Source: JAJYIW01 sp963781665
Lineage (GTDB): Bacteria > Chloroflexota > Anaerolineae > Anaerolineales > Anaerolineaceae
Direction: 5' to 3'
DNA length: 64,000 bases
Assembly (NCBI GenBank): GCA_963781665.1
Contig: CAWAGA010000002.1
Span: 310,001 to 374,000 of the forward strand
In this document: positions 10,501-18,691 of the stretch, one piece after another
Layout: every line of letters begins with the position of its first letter
How positions within the stretch are numbered: the stretch's first letter is position 1
Notes under the pieces: model-generated
The model's input: only the letters and a program-made list of their open reading frames with translations
The model's database searches: none
Told to the model about the DNA's origin: nothing
Program-made: the position numbers and the translations under genes

Positions 10501-10990
10501 GCGCCTGGGCTGTATATATGTAGGCCAACTCCATGGTGACAAAATCGAGCGCCAGAGCTGCCGATATGCAATAGAGGAATTTTTTCTCACCCGATTCCAC
10601 GTAGCACAGCAGTGACCAGATCAGGAAGATCGTAAACAAGATATAGATCGCCTCATCCCGGGCGTAGCGGCCATAAAACAGCATATAGGGAGAGATCAGG
10701 AACATGAAACCGGCAATTAATGCTCCTGTGCGGCCCAGGTAGCGCCGGAACCCGAACAAGGCAAATGCCACGGTCAGGATGCTACATACCGCGGCCGGGA
10801 TGCGCGAGGTGAAATCGTTGTCGCCAAAGATGAAATATGAAAGCGCGATCAAATGGAATTGAAGCGGTCCATGCGTGACCGGATCGTAGCTATAGCCCCT
10901 GCCCTGAAAGAGATCGTAGGAAGGGACGACGTGATTGGTCTCGTCGTGGCTCATCACCCTGGCGCCAAGATCGTAAAAACGACTGCCCAT
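7541..10990 (-). CDS. GT39/TIGR03663-type membrane glycosyltransferase with NHL propeller (5' end frameshifted)
   Basis: At least 1149 aa. The N-terminal ~430 residues are a polytopic GT-C fold of the PMT/ArnT-like TIGR03663 family, with the acidic lumenal signature RVMSHDE close to the start. A Glu-rich linker (about residues 440-490) is followed by more helices (to about 650), then an extracytoplasmic region. The last ~310 residues hold six NHL repeats (IYVADSRNNRI, VYVADTFNYRI, IFVTDTGNKRV and so on), enough for one six-bladed propeller. The ATG at 10990 is the first start in this frame, but the frame is open and conserved-looking up to 11047 (a membrane helix, EALLVSLIILFA). The true N-terminus is in another frame at 11032-11097. 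It probably transfers sugars from a lipid carrier at the cell surface. Confidence 0.85.
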   Translation of the reverse strand: MGSRFYDLGARVMSHDETNHVVPSYDLFQGRGYSYDPVTHGPLQFHLIALSYFIFGDNDFTSRIPAAVCSILTVAFALFGFRRYLGRTGALIAGFMFLISPYMLFYGRYARDEAIYILFTIFLIWSLLCYVESGEKKFLYCISAALALDFVTMELAYIYTAQALLFAGLLFVEQITRRQWTIAKYKNNFIGFLGATVLLVLVALGALIKGESSVPAPAGTETSTAAVAGSVLSSLTPTAMVLVIAALVGAVVLGTAALYFLVKGAGVASIRRERSFDLLFLMGVLVFPLLTAFPVKMVGFDPLDYTSTGIVHTAAFLAPMTIIAIVAGWWWNPRQFLRNMAIFYAIFIFFYTTFFTNGSGFFTGIVGSLGYWLAQQAVNRGSQPWYYYWLIQIPIYEFLPAAGALIAVYFGVRRKLWVSAPAQPFVNALPKAAYEFQPEDVQYDLIEAETTEIAAEDAENTEITPEEEELEIAAEEERPDVIEVEEELPDGLAVVDEGLRPAPVLAMLLFWTVTSLIAFSIAGEKMPWLTVNPDLGLILSAGWGLGYLVDTTRWKELLASRPALILTLLVVLLASLGGVLSSLLGDQPPFMGKDLLQLESTSTFLLSAVVLVVSAYFLFRLLASWKWFEIWRAVVLTFFAFLAVLTIRSSFRANYINYDNAMEFLVYAHGAPASKDILKQVAEISFRTTGGKDIAVAYDNNALYPFWWYFRDYPNKVYFTTPTDELRNSPIVIAGAGNYAKVDAILGDAYYKFDYIRLWWPMQDYFNLTPERILNAIADPQMRTALFDIWFNRDYSLYATLKNRTDLTLATWQPSDHFAMYIRKDLVSQMWQYGVQASAVPTVTDPYANGQLNLPADFAIGSQGTAPGSFDGPRQIAFAPDGSIYVADSRNNRIEHLNPDGSVISVWGSYADVANSAAPGGTFNEPWGVAVGPDGSVYVADTFNYRIEKFTADGQFVNMWGQSGTGETPDAFWGPRGLAVDSKGNIFVTDTGNKRVVVFDKDGNYITQFGSAGTDLGQFDEPVGIALDQEGNVYVADTWNKRVQVFAPDSSGKNYTAVTQWPISGWYGQSLDNKPYIAVDLQRDVFVTDPEASRVLEFDATGKFIRTWGQPGTGLDAIGLASGIAIDPQGHVWVSDADNDRLLRYTLPQ

Positions 10991-11031
10991 GGCGAATAAA
11001 ATGATCAGGGAGACAAGCAGTGCTTCTAGGG

Positions 11032-11097
11032 TTAAACGGGGGAAGGATTAAAAACGACGTGATCCAGCCAGGATTGAGTTGAAGGTTCGGATTCCAT
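11032..11097 (-). pseudogene. Displaced N-terminus of the GT39-NHL gene
   Basis: Reading from ATG 11097 gives MESEPSTQSWLDHVVFNPSPV and then a stop. Adding one base to the run of five G (C on the coding strand) at 11038-11042 joins this directly to the downstream frame as NPSPRLTLEALLVSL, restoring the usual N-terminal tail and first membrane helix of this family. It is either a one-base assembly error in a homopolymer or a real frameshift. Confidence 0.7.
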
Positions 11098-11585
11098 AAG
11101 GGATTTTCGCTTCGATTAGATTATTTTGTTAATCTACAAATACCAGGCATGGGTCGACCGGGCTGAGGATTAACCAGCATGACTATACTGTAATCCTGCC
11201 AATCTGACAAGTATTCTAAGTCTTACAAGTTAAGAATTAGATTTGAATTCTCAGGCGATATTGCTTGTTTTTTGATTTCATTTACTCCCTCAGCTGTCAT
11301 GGTGCGTCTTATAGCCACTTATCTCATGGCTGCCTCCTATCCTCCGGAGGTTTTTATATCTCACGCTTTATTTGAAAAAAACACTTAGGAAAAAAAATTG
11401 CTTTCTAGGTAAACATCGCTATAATCTATTTGACGCAAATTTCACGAATTATCAACAACCGAGATACATCAACCACATTGATCTTATGAAAATACACGCA
11501 CAAGCTGCGTTTATATGACTTTGAGGCAATTGGTCTATATCTTAAGATTCTCGTTAGCCACTTTATGATCATCTTGGAGGAAAAA
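11098..11585. other. Divergent intergenic region, no gene seen
   Basis: 488 bp, clearly AT-richer than its flanks, between the divergently transcribed GT39-NHL and kelch genes. It must carry both promoters. I see no clear paired -35/-10 boxes that I would defend. The only firm signal is the Shine-Dalgarno TTGGAGG at 11574-11580 for the kelch gene. Confidence 0.5.
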
Positions 11586-14087
11586 ATGCGGAAATGTTCT
11601 CGTTCTATTTCCTGGCCACGCCTGGCGTGGCACTGGCAGCTTGGCCTGGTCATCGTCCTGCTGATCAGCCAGTCTACACCCCAACCCGCTCATGCTTTTC
11701 CAACCTGGACAAGCGCCGCTTCACCGATAACCGCTCGCTATTATCATACGACTACACTGCTTTTGGACGGCCGATTGCTCATGGCCGGAGGATTTTCAGA
11801 CCAGGCTCTCACCAGCGCCGAGATTTATAATCCTGCGACCAACACCTGGACAGCGGCTGCTTCGTTGAGCACAGCCCGCTACGAACACACTGCAACGCTC
11901 CTGCTGAATGGCAAGGTACTCATAGCAGGCGGTAAGAACGTCAGTAATTTGTCTCTTGACAGCGCCGAGGTGTATGATCCTGCCGCAGACACCTGGACAC
12001 CTGTCAAATCGATGACATTTGTTCGCTATTCGCACACTGCCACGCTCTTGCAAAGTGGTAAGGTGCTGGTTGCAGGAGGCTATCTGGCTATCGAATGCTG
12101 CGGCGAAGCTACCAATACGGCCGAGGTGTATGATCCTGACACGGACACCTGGGCTTATTATGGCGAAATGAAAATCGGCCGCTACGGTCATACGGCAACT
12201 TTGTTACCAAACGGCAAGGTGCTTGTTGCTGGGGGTTATACCTCTGGCGGCGCATGGGACTCGGTTGAGGTTTTTGATCCAGACTTGCATACATGGACCT
12301 ACGTTGCCTCTTTGAACACCAGGCGCTCCTTTCACTCAGCGACATTATTGCCTGACGGCAAGGTGCTGGTTGCTGGTGGGTATGGTACCAGTGGTGCTTT
12401 GACCAGTACCGAGGTATATGATCCAGGTGAAAATACCTGGACGGATGTCGCCTCGCTTCACACCGGTCGTTATGTTGCCACAGCCACCTTGTTACCGAAT
12501 GGCAGGATTCTCGTGGCAGGAGGTTATTCTGATAGCGAGCCGCTGACCAGCGTCGAGGTGTATGACCCTGCCGATGACATGTGGACAAACGTTGCATCCA
12601 TGAATAGTGCTCACTACTATCACACCGCTACGCTGCTGCCAGGCGGCAAGGTAATTGTTGCAGCTGGTTTTGGTGATGGGGATTTTTCCGGGACGGAATT
12701 ATACGATCCTGCAGAAAGCGCCTGGGACGAGACAGGGTCTTTGATCACCAACCGCAGATATGCCCGGGCCACCCTACTAGCAGATGGAAAGGTTCTGGTC
12801 GAGGGGGGTTATGACAACGGTTCCTACTCAAACAGTGCTGAGCTGTATGATCCCGCTTCCCGAACGTGGAGCACTACAAATTCAATGAACGCCAGTCGTT
12901 ATTTGAATACGGCTATCTTGCTATCAAATGGAAAGGTTTTAGTTGCGGGGGGGGATAACGCAGGTGCTCTCAACAGCGCTGAGCTGTATGACCCGGCAAC
13001 CCATACCTGGAGCCCTACCGGTCAAATGGTCACCGGTCGTCTGGGCCACGCAGCCTCGCTGCTTCCAGATGGAAGTGTCCTGGTGGTGGGTGGCTGGAAC
13101 GGAGATGAGCTTGATAGCGCCGAATTATATGACCCTGCGAACGGGACATGGACTCAAACCAAATCACTACACGCCGCCCACCACTTACCCACCGCCACGC
13201 TGCTGCATAATGGAATGGTATTGATCGTGGGAGGCTGGGATGGAGGCAGTGAGATGGGCAGCGCTGAGTTGTATGACCCATCGACGGGTACCTGGACTGA
13301 AACAGGGTCTCTTGTCACGCCTCGTGATTGGCACACAGCCACGCTTTTACCAAGTGGCAAGGTACTGGTAGCAGGAGGTTTTAGTGGTGTTTCCGGCCTT
13401 TCGAGCGCTGAATTGTATGATCCGTCAACTCAACTCTGGAGCGCTGCCGGAAATATGATCGGTGGGCGGGGTTATCATACCGCTACCCTTCTTCCTGACG
13501 GCGATGTACTGGTGGTCGGTGGTAGTGCTACAACCGGCGGCAACTATTTGACCAGTGCAGAGCTGTATGACCCCATCAGTGAAACCTGGAGCGCAGCAGG
13601 CTCAATGACCACTTCCCGGGCAAACCATTCGGCTATCCTTCTGCTAGATGGGCAGGTTTTGGTCGCGGGAGGATACAACGGTCAAGAGCTAACTGATGCT
13701 GAGTTATTTCGTGTCGGATTAGGTTTTATGAGTGCCTGGCAGCCCTCAATGGTTGCGATCTCTTCGCCTCTGCGAATGAACAAACCATTATCAGTTACTG
13801 GAAGCGGTTTTCGCGGTTATGGTTTTGCAGAAGCCAGCGGCAGTGGGTATTCTAATTCTCCGAGTAACTATCCATTGCTGCTGTTGCGGAGGCTTGATAA
13901 CGGACAATCCATCTGGCTCCCCAGTGCGGTTTTTTCGGATACGAATTTAACCACCTTGGCATTGAACGGCATCCCTCCGGGCTACGCCCAGGCTACAATC
14001 TTTGTCAACGGAATTCCGAGTAATTCCCGCATCGTTTTGATCGTTGATAAACTATTCATTTACATCCCGTTGGTCAATCGAAATTAA
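11586..14087 (+). CDS. Secreted kelch-repeat protein, 14 repeats
   Basis: 833 aa. The ATG at 11586 is chosen because TTGGAGG lies just upstream; an in-frame ATG at 11565 precedes that site. A signal peptide (basic start, LGLVIVLLIS core, cleavage near AHA/FPTW) is followed by 14 kelch units of 45-55 aa, each with an H(T/S)AT-LL-(D/N)GKVLVAGG strand pair and a (A/V)E(L/V)YDP-x-x-x-T/x-W strand. Fourteen units would form two seven-bladed propellers in tandem. A ~120-residue beta-rich tail ends in IYIPLVNRN, resembling the short terminal tails common on secreted proteins of this phylum. Ligand unknown; probably surface or extracellular. Confidence 0.88.
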   Translation: MRKCSRSISWPRLAWHWQLGLVIVLLISQSTPQPAHAFPTWTSAASPITARYYHTTTLLLDGRLLMAGGFSDQALTSAEIYNPATNTWTAAASLSTARYEHTATLLLNGKVLIAGGKNVSNLSLDSAEVYDPAADTWTPVKSMTFVRYSHTATLLQSGKVLVAGGYLAIECCGEATNTAEVYDPDTDTWAYYGEMKIGRYGHTATLLPNGKVLVAGGYTSGGAWDSVEVFDPDLHTWTYVASLNTRRSFHSATLLPDGKVLVAGGYGTSGALTSTEVYDPGENTWTDVASLHTGRYVATATLLPNGRILVAGGYSDSEPLTSVEVYDPADDMWTNVASMNSAHYYHTATLLPGGKVIVAAGFGDGDFSGTELYDPAESAWDETGSLITNRRYARATLLADGKVLVEGGYDNGSYSNSAELYDPASRTWSTTNSMNASRYLNTAILLSNGKVLVAGGDNAGALNSAELYDPATHTWSPTGQMVTGRLGHAASLLPDGSVLVVGGWNGDELDSAELYDPANGTWTQTKSLHAAHHLPTATLLHNGMVLIVGGWDGGSEMGSAELYDPSTGTWTETGSLVTPRDWHTATLLPSGKVLVAGGFSGVSGLSSAELYDPSTQLWSAAGNMIGGRGYHTATLLPDGDVLVVGGSATTGGNYLTSAELYDPISETWSAAGSMTTSRANHSAILLLDGQVLVAGGYNGQELTDAELFRVGLGFMSAWQPSMVAISSPLRMNKPLSVTGSGFRGYGFAEASGSGYSNSPSNYPLLLLRRLDNGQSIWLPSAVFSDTNLTTLALNGIPPGYAQATIFVNGIPSNSRIVLIVDKLFIYIPLVNRN

Positions 14088-14116
14088 TCTCGAAAATAAA
14101 TCATTGCTGTTCTCAA

Positions 14117-14155
14117 CCCTCTTTACCCTTCCTGAGCTTGGAGGGGTAAAGAGGG
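14117..14155 (+). terminator. Strong hairpin after the kelch gene
   Basis: A 16-bp stem with one G-T pair (14117-14132 with 14140-14155) and a 7-nt loop, 30 bp past the kelch stop. There is no long T run on either side, so it may be a terminator or an mRNA-stabilising structure. Confidence 0.6.
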
Positions 14156-14366
14156 CTTGATGGTATCCTGGCCTTTTATGGTTAAAGGTCTGTTAATAAT
14201 GAGCGCTGGACCACTTTGAAACTCGGCTGAATAGGTAACAATGATCCCCCGTTGGATTAACCAGTCCGTTAACATCGCAGAACCAGCTGTCCCTATGCAA
14301 GCCTCGGGATTATTCACTCCAAGAAGGACTTGACGAATTAGTGTGGAAAGGCCTTGATTAGATTTT

Positions 14367-14637
14367 CTACATATGATCGATGAAATCTTTGAGTTGCTGG
14401 CGATAAACGTCAAACGCCTGGCGCCCCTCCGGCGTAAGGTAACACAGGGTCATAGGGTCCAGCCTCCTCCAGTTTCGAAAGGTGAACGGACAAATTGCCC
14501 TTGGTCAGCCCGGTCTCTTTTTGCAGATAGCGGAAATCGGCGCTCTCAACCACTGCCAGTACCGCCAGGATGACACTGCGTGACGGCTCGTGGATCAGGC
14601 GGTCGACCCCGGTTAGTGAACGCAGATCACTCCCCAT
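14367..14637 (-). pseudogene. Winged-helix transcriptional regulator, wing deleted and frameshifted
   Basis: The first 57 residues are a normal small ArsR/MarR-like winged helix of the kind that regulates an adjacent membrane protein: 'SRSVILAVLAVVESADFRY' then recognition region TGLTKGNLSVHLSKLEEAG. The expected wing (YVxIxKxFxGKxP) is missing. Right after EAG the sequence continues in another frame as MTLCYLTPEGRQAFDVYRQQ and LKDFIDHM to a stop at 14367-14369. So a short internal deletion removed the wing and shifted the frame; as read, the product would end in about 18 unrelated residues. It overlaps the start of the downstream membrane protein gene by 11 bp. Probably non-functional. Confidence 0.7.
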
Positions 14638-15316
14638 CGCCGGGTTCCTGGGGCAGCGGGTTATTCGCCAGGTAGATCCACAGCGCCAGCCCGCCGGAGA
14701 TGCACAGCATCAAGCCCATGGCGCCTATCAAGGCTGCCATACCGTCGTTCCCTCCCAGCTTATTGAAGAGCAGCCAGGTACTGACCAGCAAGGTACCGAC
14801 AGCGATGAAATAGAAACGAGGTAAGGCAATCTTCCAACCCACAATGATCCACAGGCCGTAGAAAAGCAAACCTGCAAAGGGAGCCAGCAGGAATTCAGTG
14901 ATATCCTGGTTTTCAGAATGGAACGCGGCTCGGTTCAGGAATAACATTCCCATAACAATCAAAGTCAGGACCGGAACCCCGATCCAGATAGCTAGGCGGA
15001 TCGATCGTTTAAACGGTTTTGGTTTTTGATAAACGATGAAGCCGGTGCGTGGATAGGTTACCCGCAATCTGAAACGCTTGACCAATACATCCAGCAGGTA
15101 ACTCCCACCGGCGAATACCAGCAAAGGCGCAAATGGCAATATATTGGACGAGAAAAATGAATCAGCCGTGGCAACCCTGCTGATGGCATAGAAGCTGGCG
15201 GCCATCAGCAAAAAGGAACCACCAAATGTAAGCTCAAACGTGCCATCCACGTGCTGGTATTGGATAGCGCGCTGGCGAAAATACCTGTCCTGTTCTGCGC
15301 CCATCTTTTTTTGCAT
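14627..15316 (-). CDS. Six-helix membrane protein, partner of the winged-helix regulator
   Basis: 229 aa with about six hydrophobic segments (near residues 28-46, 55-72, 103-124, 140-158, 165-183 and 193-213) and a charged N-terminus. The family is not named with confidence. Genes of this type often sit next to a small winged-helix regulator in Chloroflexota, and here the regulator overlaps the 3' end of this gene on the same strand. That suggests one transcript with the membrane protein first. No catalytic motif is visible. Confidence 0.7.
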   Translation of the reverse strand: MQKKMGAEQDRYFRQRAIQYQHVDGTFELTFGGSFLLMAASFYAISRVATADSFFSSNILPFAPLLVFAGGSYLLDVLVKRFRLRVTYPRTGFIVYQKPKPFKRSIRLAIWIGVPVLTLIVMGMLFLNRAAFHSENQDITEFLLAPFAGLLFYGLWIIVGWKIALPRFYFIAVGTLLVSTWLLFNKLGGNDGMAALIGAMGLMLCISGGLALWIYLANNPLPQEPGDGE

Positions 15317-15438
15317 CTTTCAACCCTTTATACTGTTGTAAACCAGTTTACGTCGTAGACTTGAATTGATGGCACGACTTTTGCATCCAATTGTCAAGCA
15401 GAATCCGGATCAATTTTTTGAGGTAGAATGATGGAGAT

Positions 15439-16461
15439 ATGAGGAAAATCCTCCAAAGGTTAGTCTTCATCGTAGCAGTCATATTACTCAGCGCGTGCAA
15501 CCTGGCGCCTGGGTCTACCCAACCAACCAGCCCGGCTGTGACCGCGATCCCCCAGATCACAACGGTCAACAGCCATACACCGCTCCCGGCAACTGCAACC
15601 CTGACTTCGACCACCGTAAACCAGACTCTATTCCCTAAAACCAGTTCCACACCCAGTCCACGGCCCCTGTCTCCCTCTCCAACCACCATGTGCAACCGGG
15701 CCTTACCCGGCTCGCCGATCGATATCACCGTTCCGGACGACACGATTTTTGAGCCTGGCGAGGCTTTTTCGAAGACATGGCGCTTGAAAAACGCAGGCTC
15801 ATGCGCCTGGACGAGTGAATACGCCGTCATCTTCTTCTCTGGTGACTCCTTCGGCGCGTCGCACACAATTCAATTAAGCGGACCGGTCCTACCAGGTAAT
15901 ACGGTCGACCTCACCATCGACATGATGGCTCCCCAGAAAGCCGGTACTTACCAGAGCAACTGGGAGTTGAGTGATGCCCTTGGCAAGCTGTTCGGCCTGG
16001 GTCCAGGCGGCGACGCTCCTTTCTGGGTCAGAATCGTGGTCGTCGCCCCGGATACACCGACTCCGACCTCGCTGCCAACCCTGACCCCCACTGCACCGCC
16101 GGTCGTCTACGTTTCAGGCTTATCGAACCTAATCCCAGGGGATACGATCGACCTGGACACCAACCTGGTCAACACCGGCGAAAATGACGATCTGCAATAT
16201 GACTTCGTTAATGACGAATCGCATATTTTGACCCCACTGGCTGGGGCCGCAATCTCCATTTTCGGCCCGAAGGCGCCATCGTACAAGGATTGCAGCACTG
16301 CCGGCCTGGCGACGACGCCGATCACCCTCAACCAGGTTGACCAGGGTACTTATTTTTGCTACGCTACCAATCTTGGCTTGCCCGGTTGGGTTCGCCTGGT
16401 AGCGCTCAACACCCAGGACAACACCCTGACCCTCGAAATCCTCACCTGGGCCATCCCCTGA
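15439..16461 (+). CDS. Lipoprotein with NBR1-type Ig-like domain
   Basis: 340 aa. A lipoprotein signal with lipobox LLSAC (Cys at about residue 20) is followed by a long Thr/Pro/Ser-rich spacer. A ~100-residue Ig-like module of the NBR1/Next-to-BRCA1 type follows (FEPGEAFSKTWRLKNAGSC, then the strands through PFWVRI near residue 195). After a second Thr/Pro linker comes a C-terminal domain of about 110 residues with two cysteines. In bacteria such domains are found on surface lipoproteins and are taken to bind proteins or glycans; the exact role is unknown. GGAG precedes the ATG. The next lipoprotein gene starts 19 bp downstream, so the two form a pair. Confidence 0.8.
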   Translation: MRKILQRLVFIVAVILLSACNLAPGSTQPTSPAVTAIPQITTVNSHTPLPATATLTSTTVNQTLFPKTSSTPSPRPLSPSPTTMCNRALPGSPIDITVPDDTIFEPGEAFSKTWRLKNAGSCAWTSEYAVIFFSGDSFGASHTIQLSGPVLPGNTVDLTIDMMAPQKAGTYQSNWELSDALGKLFGLGPGGDAPFWVRIVVVAPDTPTPTSLPTLTPTAPPVVYVSGLSNLIPGDTIDLDTNLVNTGENDDLQYDFVNDESHILTPLAGAAISIFGPKAPSYKDCSTAGLATTPITLNQVDQGTYFCYATNLGLPGWVRLVALNTQDNTLTLEILTWAIP

Positions 16462-16480
16462 CCCAAAAAGCACTCGCCTC

Positions 16481-17479
16481 ATGAAATCCAGCTGGCTCCG
16501 TATCTTCATAATTGATGGATTTTTTCTGGCTATCCTGGCAGCTTGTGCGGGAATACCTGAAACGGTGATCCCACCCACCGCCACCCAGATTACGTCCCTA
16601 CCTGGTGCGGCAAATACCGCCGTTTTGCAGCCAACGACCACCCAGACCAGTTCGCCCCAATCAACCCGCCTGCAGGCGATTACGCCAACAGCAGTCTTTA
16701 CAGCGACAGATCCCCCCCAGGTAACACCAACCTACGATCCTGGCTCATGGGAAAATCTTCCAGTCATCCCAACCATCAGTGAAACCGCCCGCCAGATCTA
16801 TGGCCACGGCCTGGAATTGGGGAACGACCCACATGCCTTCTCGAAGATCGGCGACTGCGAGACGGCTGCCCCCTGGTTCCTGGCGGATTTCGACTCTCGG
16901 CCAGACCAGTACTCCTTGGGTTCTTACACGAACCTGCAGGTGGTCATCCAGCAGTTTGCCGGCTCGTTCAAGCGTACCAGTCTGGCTGCCAGAATCGGGT
17001 TCACAGCCGCATCGGTCCTGAACCCGATTTGGGCCGATCCCAAGCTGTGCCAAACGTCCGAAACCCCACTTGCCTGCGAAGTCCGGCTGCAGCGACCCAG
17101 CTTCGCCTTCATATTATTGGGCACGAATGACGCTAAACACCTTTCCAGCTTTGAGCCCAACATGCGCACGATCGTCGAATACTTGATCGATCATGGGGTC
17201 GTGCCGATCCTGGTCACCAAAGCCGACAACCTTGAAGGCGATCAAAGCATCAACAACACCATCGCCCGCCTGGCCTATGAATACGACATCCCCCTCTGGA
17301 ATTTCTGGCTGGCTGTGCAGCCCCTCCCTAAAAACGGGCTGCAAGATGACCTGGCTCACCTCACCTGGGCTCCCAATTTTTTCGATAACCCTGAAGATAT
17401 GAAGAGCGGATGGGCCGTGCGCAACTTGACCGCCCTGCAGGTGCTGGATGCCACCTGGACGGCCGTTGCAAATCCCTGA
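16481..17479 (+). CDS. SGNH/GDSL-like hydrolase lipoprotein
   Basis: 332 aa. Lipobox LAAC, then a Thr/Gln-rich spacer to about residue 80. The rest reads as an SGNH-fold domain: a central 'FILLGTNDA' block (block III-like G-x-N-D), 'VPILVTKADN', and a final D-L-A-H-L-T-W block supplying the Asp/His pair. The block I serine is not in a clean GDS motif, so activity is uncertain. It probably acts on the outer surface. It follows the NBR1-like lipoprotein by 19 bp and has no obvious Shine-Dalgarno of its own, so translation may depend on the upstream gene. Confidence 0.72.
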   Translation: MKSSWLRIFIIDGFFLAILAACAGIPETVIPPTATQITSLPGAANTAVLQPTTTQTSSPQSTRLQAITPTAVFTATDPPQVTPTYDPGSWENLPVIPTISETARQIYGHGLELGNDPHAFSKIGDCETAAPWFLADFDSRPDQYSLGSYTNLQVVIQQFAGSFKRTSLAARIGFTAASVLNPIWADPKLCQTSETPLACEVRLQRPSFAFILLGTNDAKHLSSFEPNMRTIVEYLIDHGVVPILVTKADNLEGDQSINNTIARLAYEYDIPLWNFWLAVQPLPKNGLQDDLAHLTWAPNFFDNPEDMKSGWAVRNLTALQVLDATWTAVANP

Positions 17480-17570
17480 TTTCTTGTAATTCGGCCTGAT
17501 TCGAGTATATATTTTTCTGTAATTACGAATATAATTCTTATATATTTATTTTTAGGAAAGAGTATTTTTT

Positions 17571-18635
17571 ATGAACCTCGATGATTACAAGTCTTTTGCA
17601 GCTCTAGACCAGGAAGGAATGCTGGCTCACGTGGATGGGCTGCCCGACCAACTGGCATCCGCCTGGGAATTAGGGAAACAATATCCCCGCCCTGCATTCA
17701 ATGGCCTGCAGGCCATCTTGATTTCCGGTATGGGTGGTTCGGCAATCGGAGCCGACCTTCTGGCTTCATACGCCGCCCCGCTCTGCCCCCTACCAATTAT
17801 CGTTCATCGCGATTACGACCTGCCAGCCTGGGCCAACGGTCCGCATGTGTTGGTGATTGCTTCTTCCCATTCTGGAAACACCGAAGAAACCCTCTCGGCA
17901 TTCAAGGCCGCCCAGCAGAATGAATGCCAGATCCTCTCGATCAGCACTGGCGGAAAACTGGCAGCCCAATCGCAAGCCGCCGGCATACCTGTATGGACTT
18001 TCGAACACCATGGTCAACCGCGGGCTGCCGTGGGGTTCTCATTCGGCCTGATCCTGGCCGCGCTGCATCACCTCGGTCTGCTGCCCGACCCCGAAAAGGA
18101 CCTGGCCGAGGCGATTAAAACCATGCGCGCCCAGCAAGAACTGCTAAAAACCAGCGTGCCGGTGGTGAACAACCCGGCCAAACGCCTGGCTGGCCAGCTT
18201 TTCGACCGCTGGGTTTCGGTCTTTGGCAGTGGCTATCTGGCTCCGGTCGCCCGGCGCTGGAAAGGCCAGATCAGCGAAGTCGCCAAAGCCTGGGGCCAGT
18301 TCGAATATCTGCCGGAGATGGACCACAACACTCTGGCGGGACTTTCCAACCCGGCCGACTTGCTCACCCAAAGTATGATGCTATTCTTGCAAGCGCCCTC
18401 TGATCATCCCCGCAACCGGCTGCGTTCAGATTTGACCCGCCAGACATTCATGGTGGAAGGCATCAATACCGATTTTATCGATGCCCGCGGTGACAACCCC
18501 CTGGCCCACATCTGGAGCATGCTCCACTTTGGCGATTATGTTTCTTATTACATGGCGATGATGTACGACGTCGATCCCACCCCGATCCCGGCGATTGAGA
18601 ATTTCAAGAAGGAGATGAAGCTGGCTGACCAGTAG
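17571..18635 (+). CDS. Bifunctional phosphoglucose/phosphomannose isomerase
   Basis: 354 aa, the length of the small PGI/PMI family found in archaea and some bacteria. It carries two SIS domains. The first has GMGGSAIGADLL, the sugar-phosphate loop ASSHSGNTEET and a 'HRDYDLPAW' strand. The second contains EMDHNTLAG and the catalytic-region motif 'NPLAHIWSMLHFGDY'. It interconverts glucose-6-P, mannose-6-P and fructose-6-P in central carbon and nucleotide-sugar metabolism. A TATAAT lies at 17530-17535 in an AT-rich upstream stretch, and AGGAAAGAG precedes the ATG. It is followed 56 bp later by the WD40 gene. Confidence 0.92.
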   Translation: MNLDDYKSFAALDQEGMLAHVDGLPDQLASAWELGKQYPRPAFNGLQAILISGMGGSAIGADLLASYAAPLCPLPIIVHRDYDLPAWANGPHVLVIASSHSGNTEETLSAFKAAQQNECQILSISTGGKLAAQSQAAGIPVWTFEHHGQPRAAVGFSFGLILAALHHLGLLPDPEKDLAEAIKTMRAQQELLKTSVPVVNNPAKRLAGQLFDRWVSVFGSGYLAPVARRWKGQISEVAKAWGQFEYLPEMDHNTLAGLSNPADLLTQSMMLFLQAPSDHPRNRLRSDLTRQTFMVEGINTDFIDARGDNPLAHIWSMLHFGDYVSYYMAMMYDVDPTPIPAIENFKKEMKLADQ

Positions 18636-18691
18636 AGCCAGCCGTGGATGGGGTTCTAATTCATTAAACCAAGTAAAAGCGAGGGGTAAGC

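Noticed and set aside
14123..14413. Minus-strand open frame below the winged-helix remnant
   Set aside because: It overlaps the regulator's true C-terminal frame, has no ribosome site and no recognised domain, though a gene remnant cannot be excluded.
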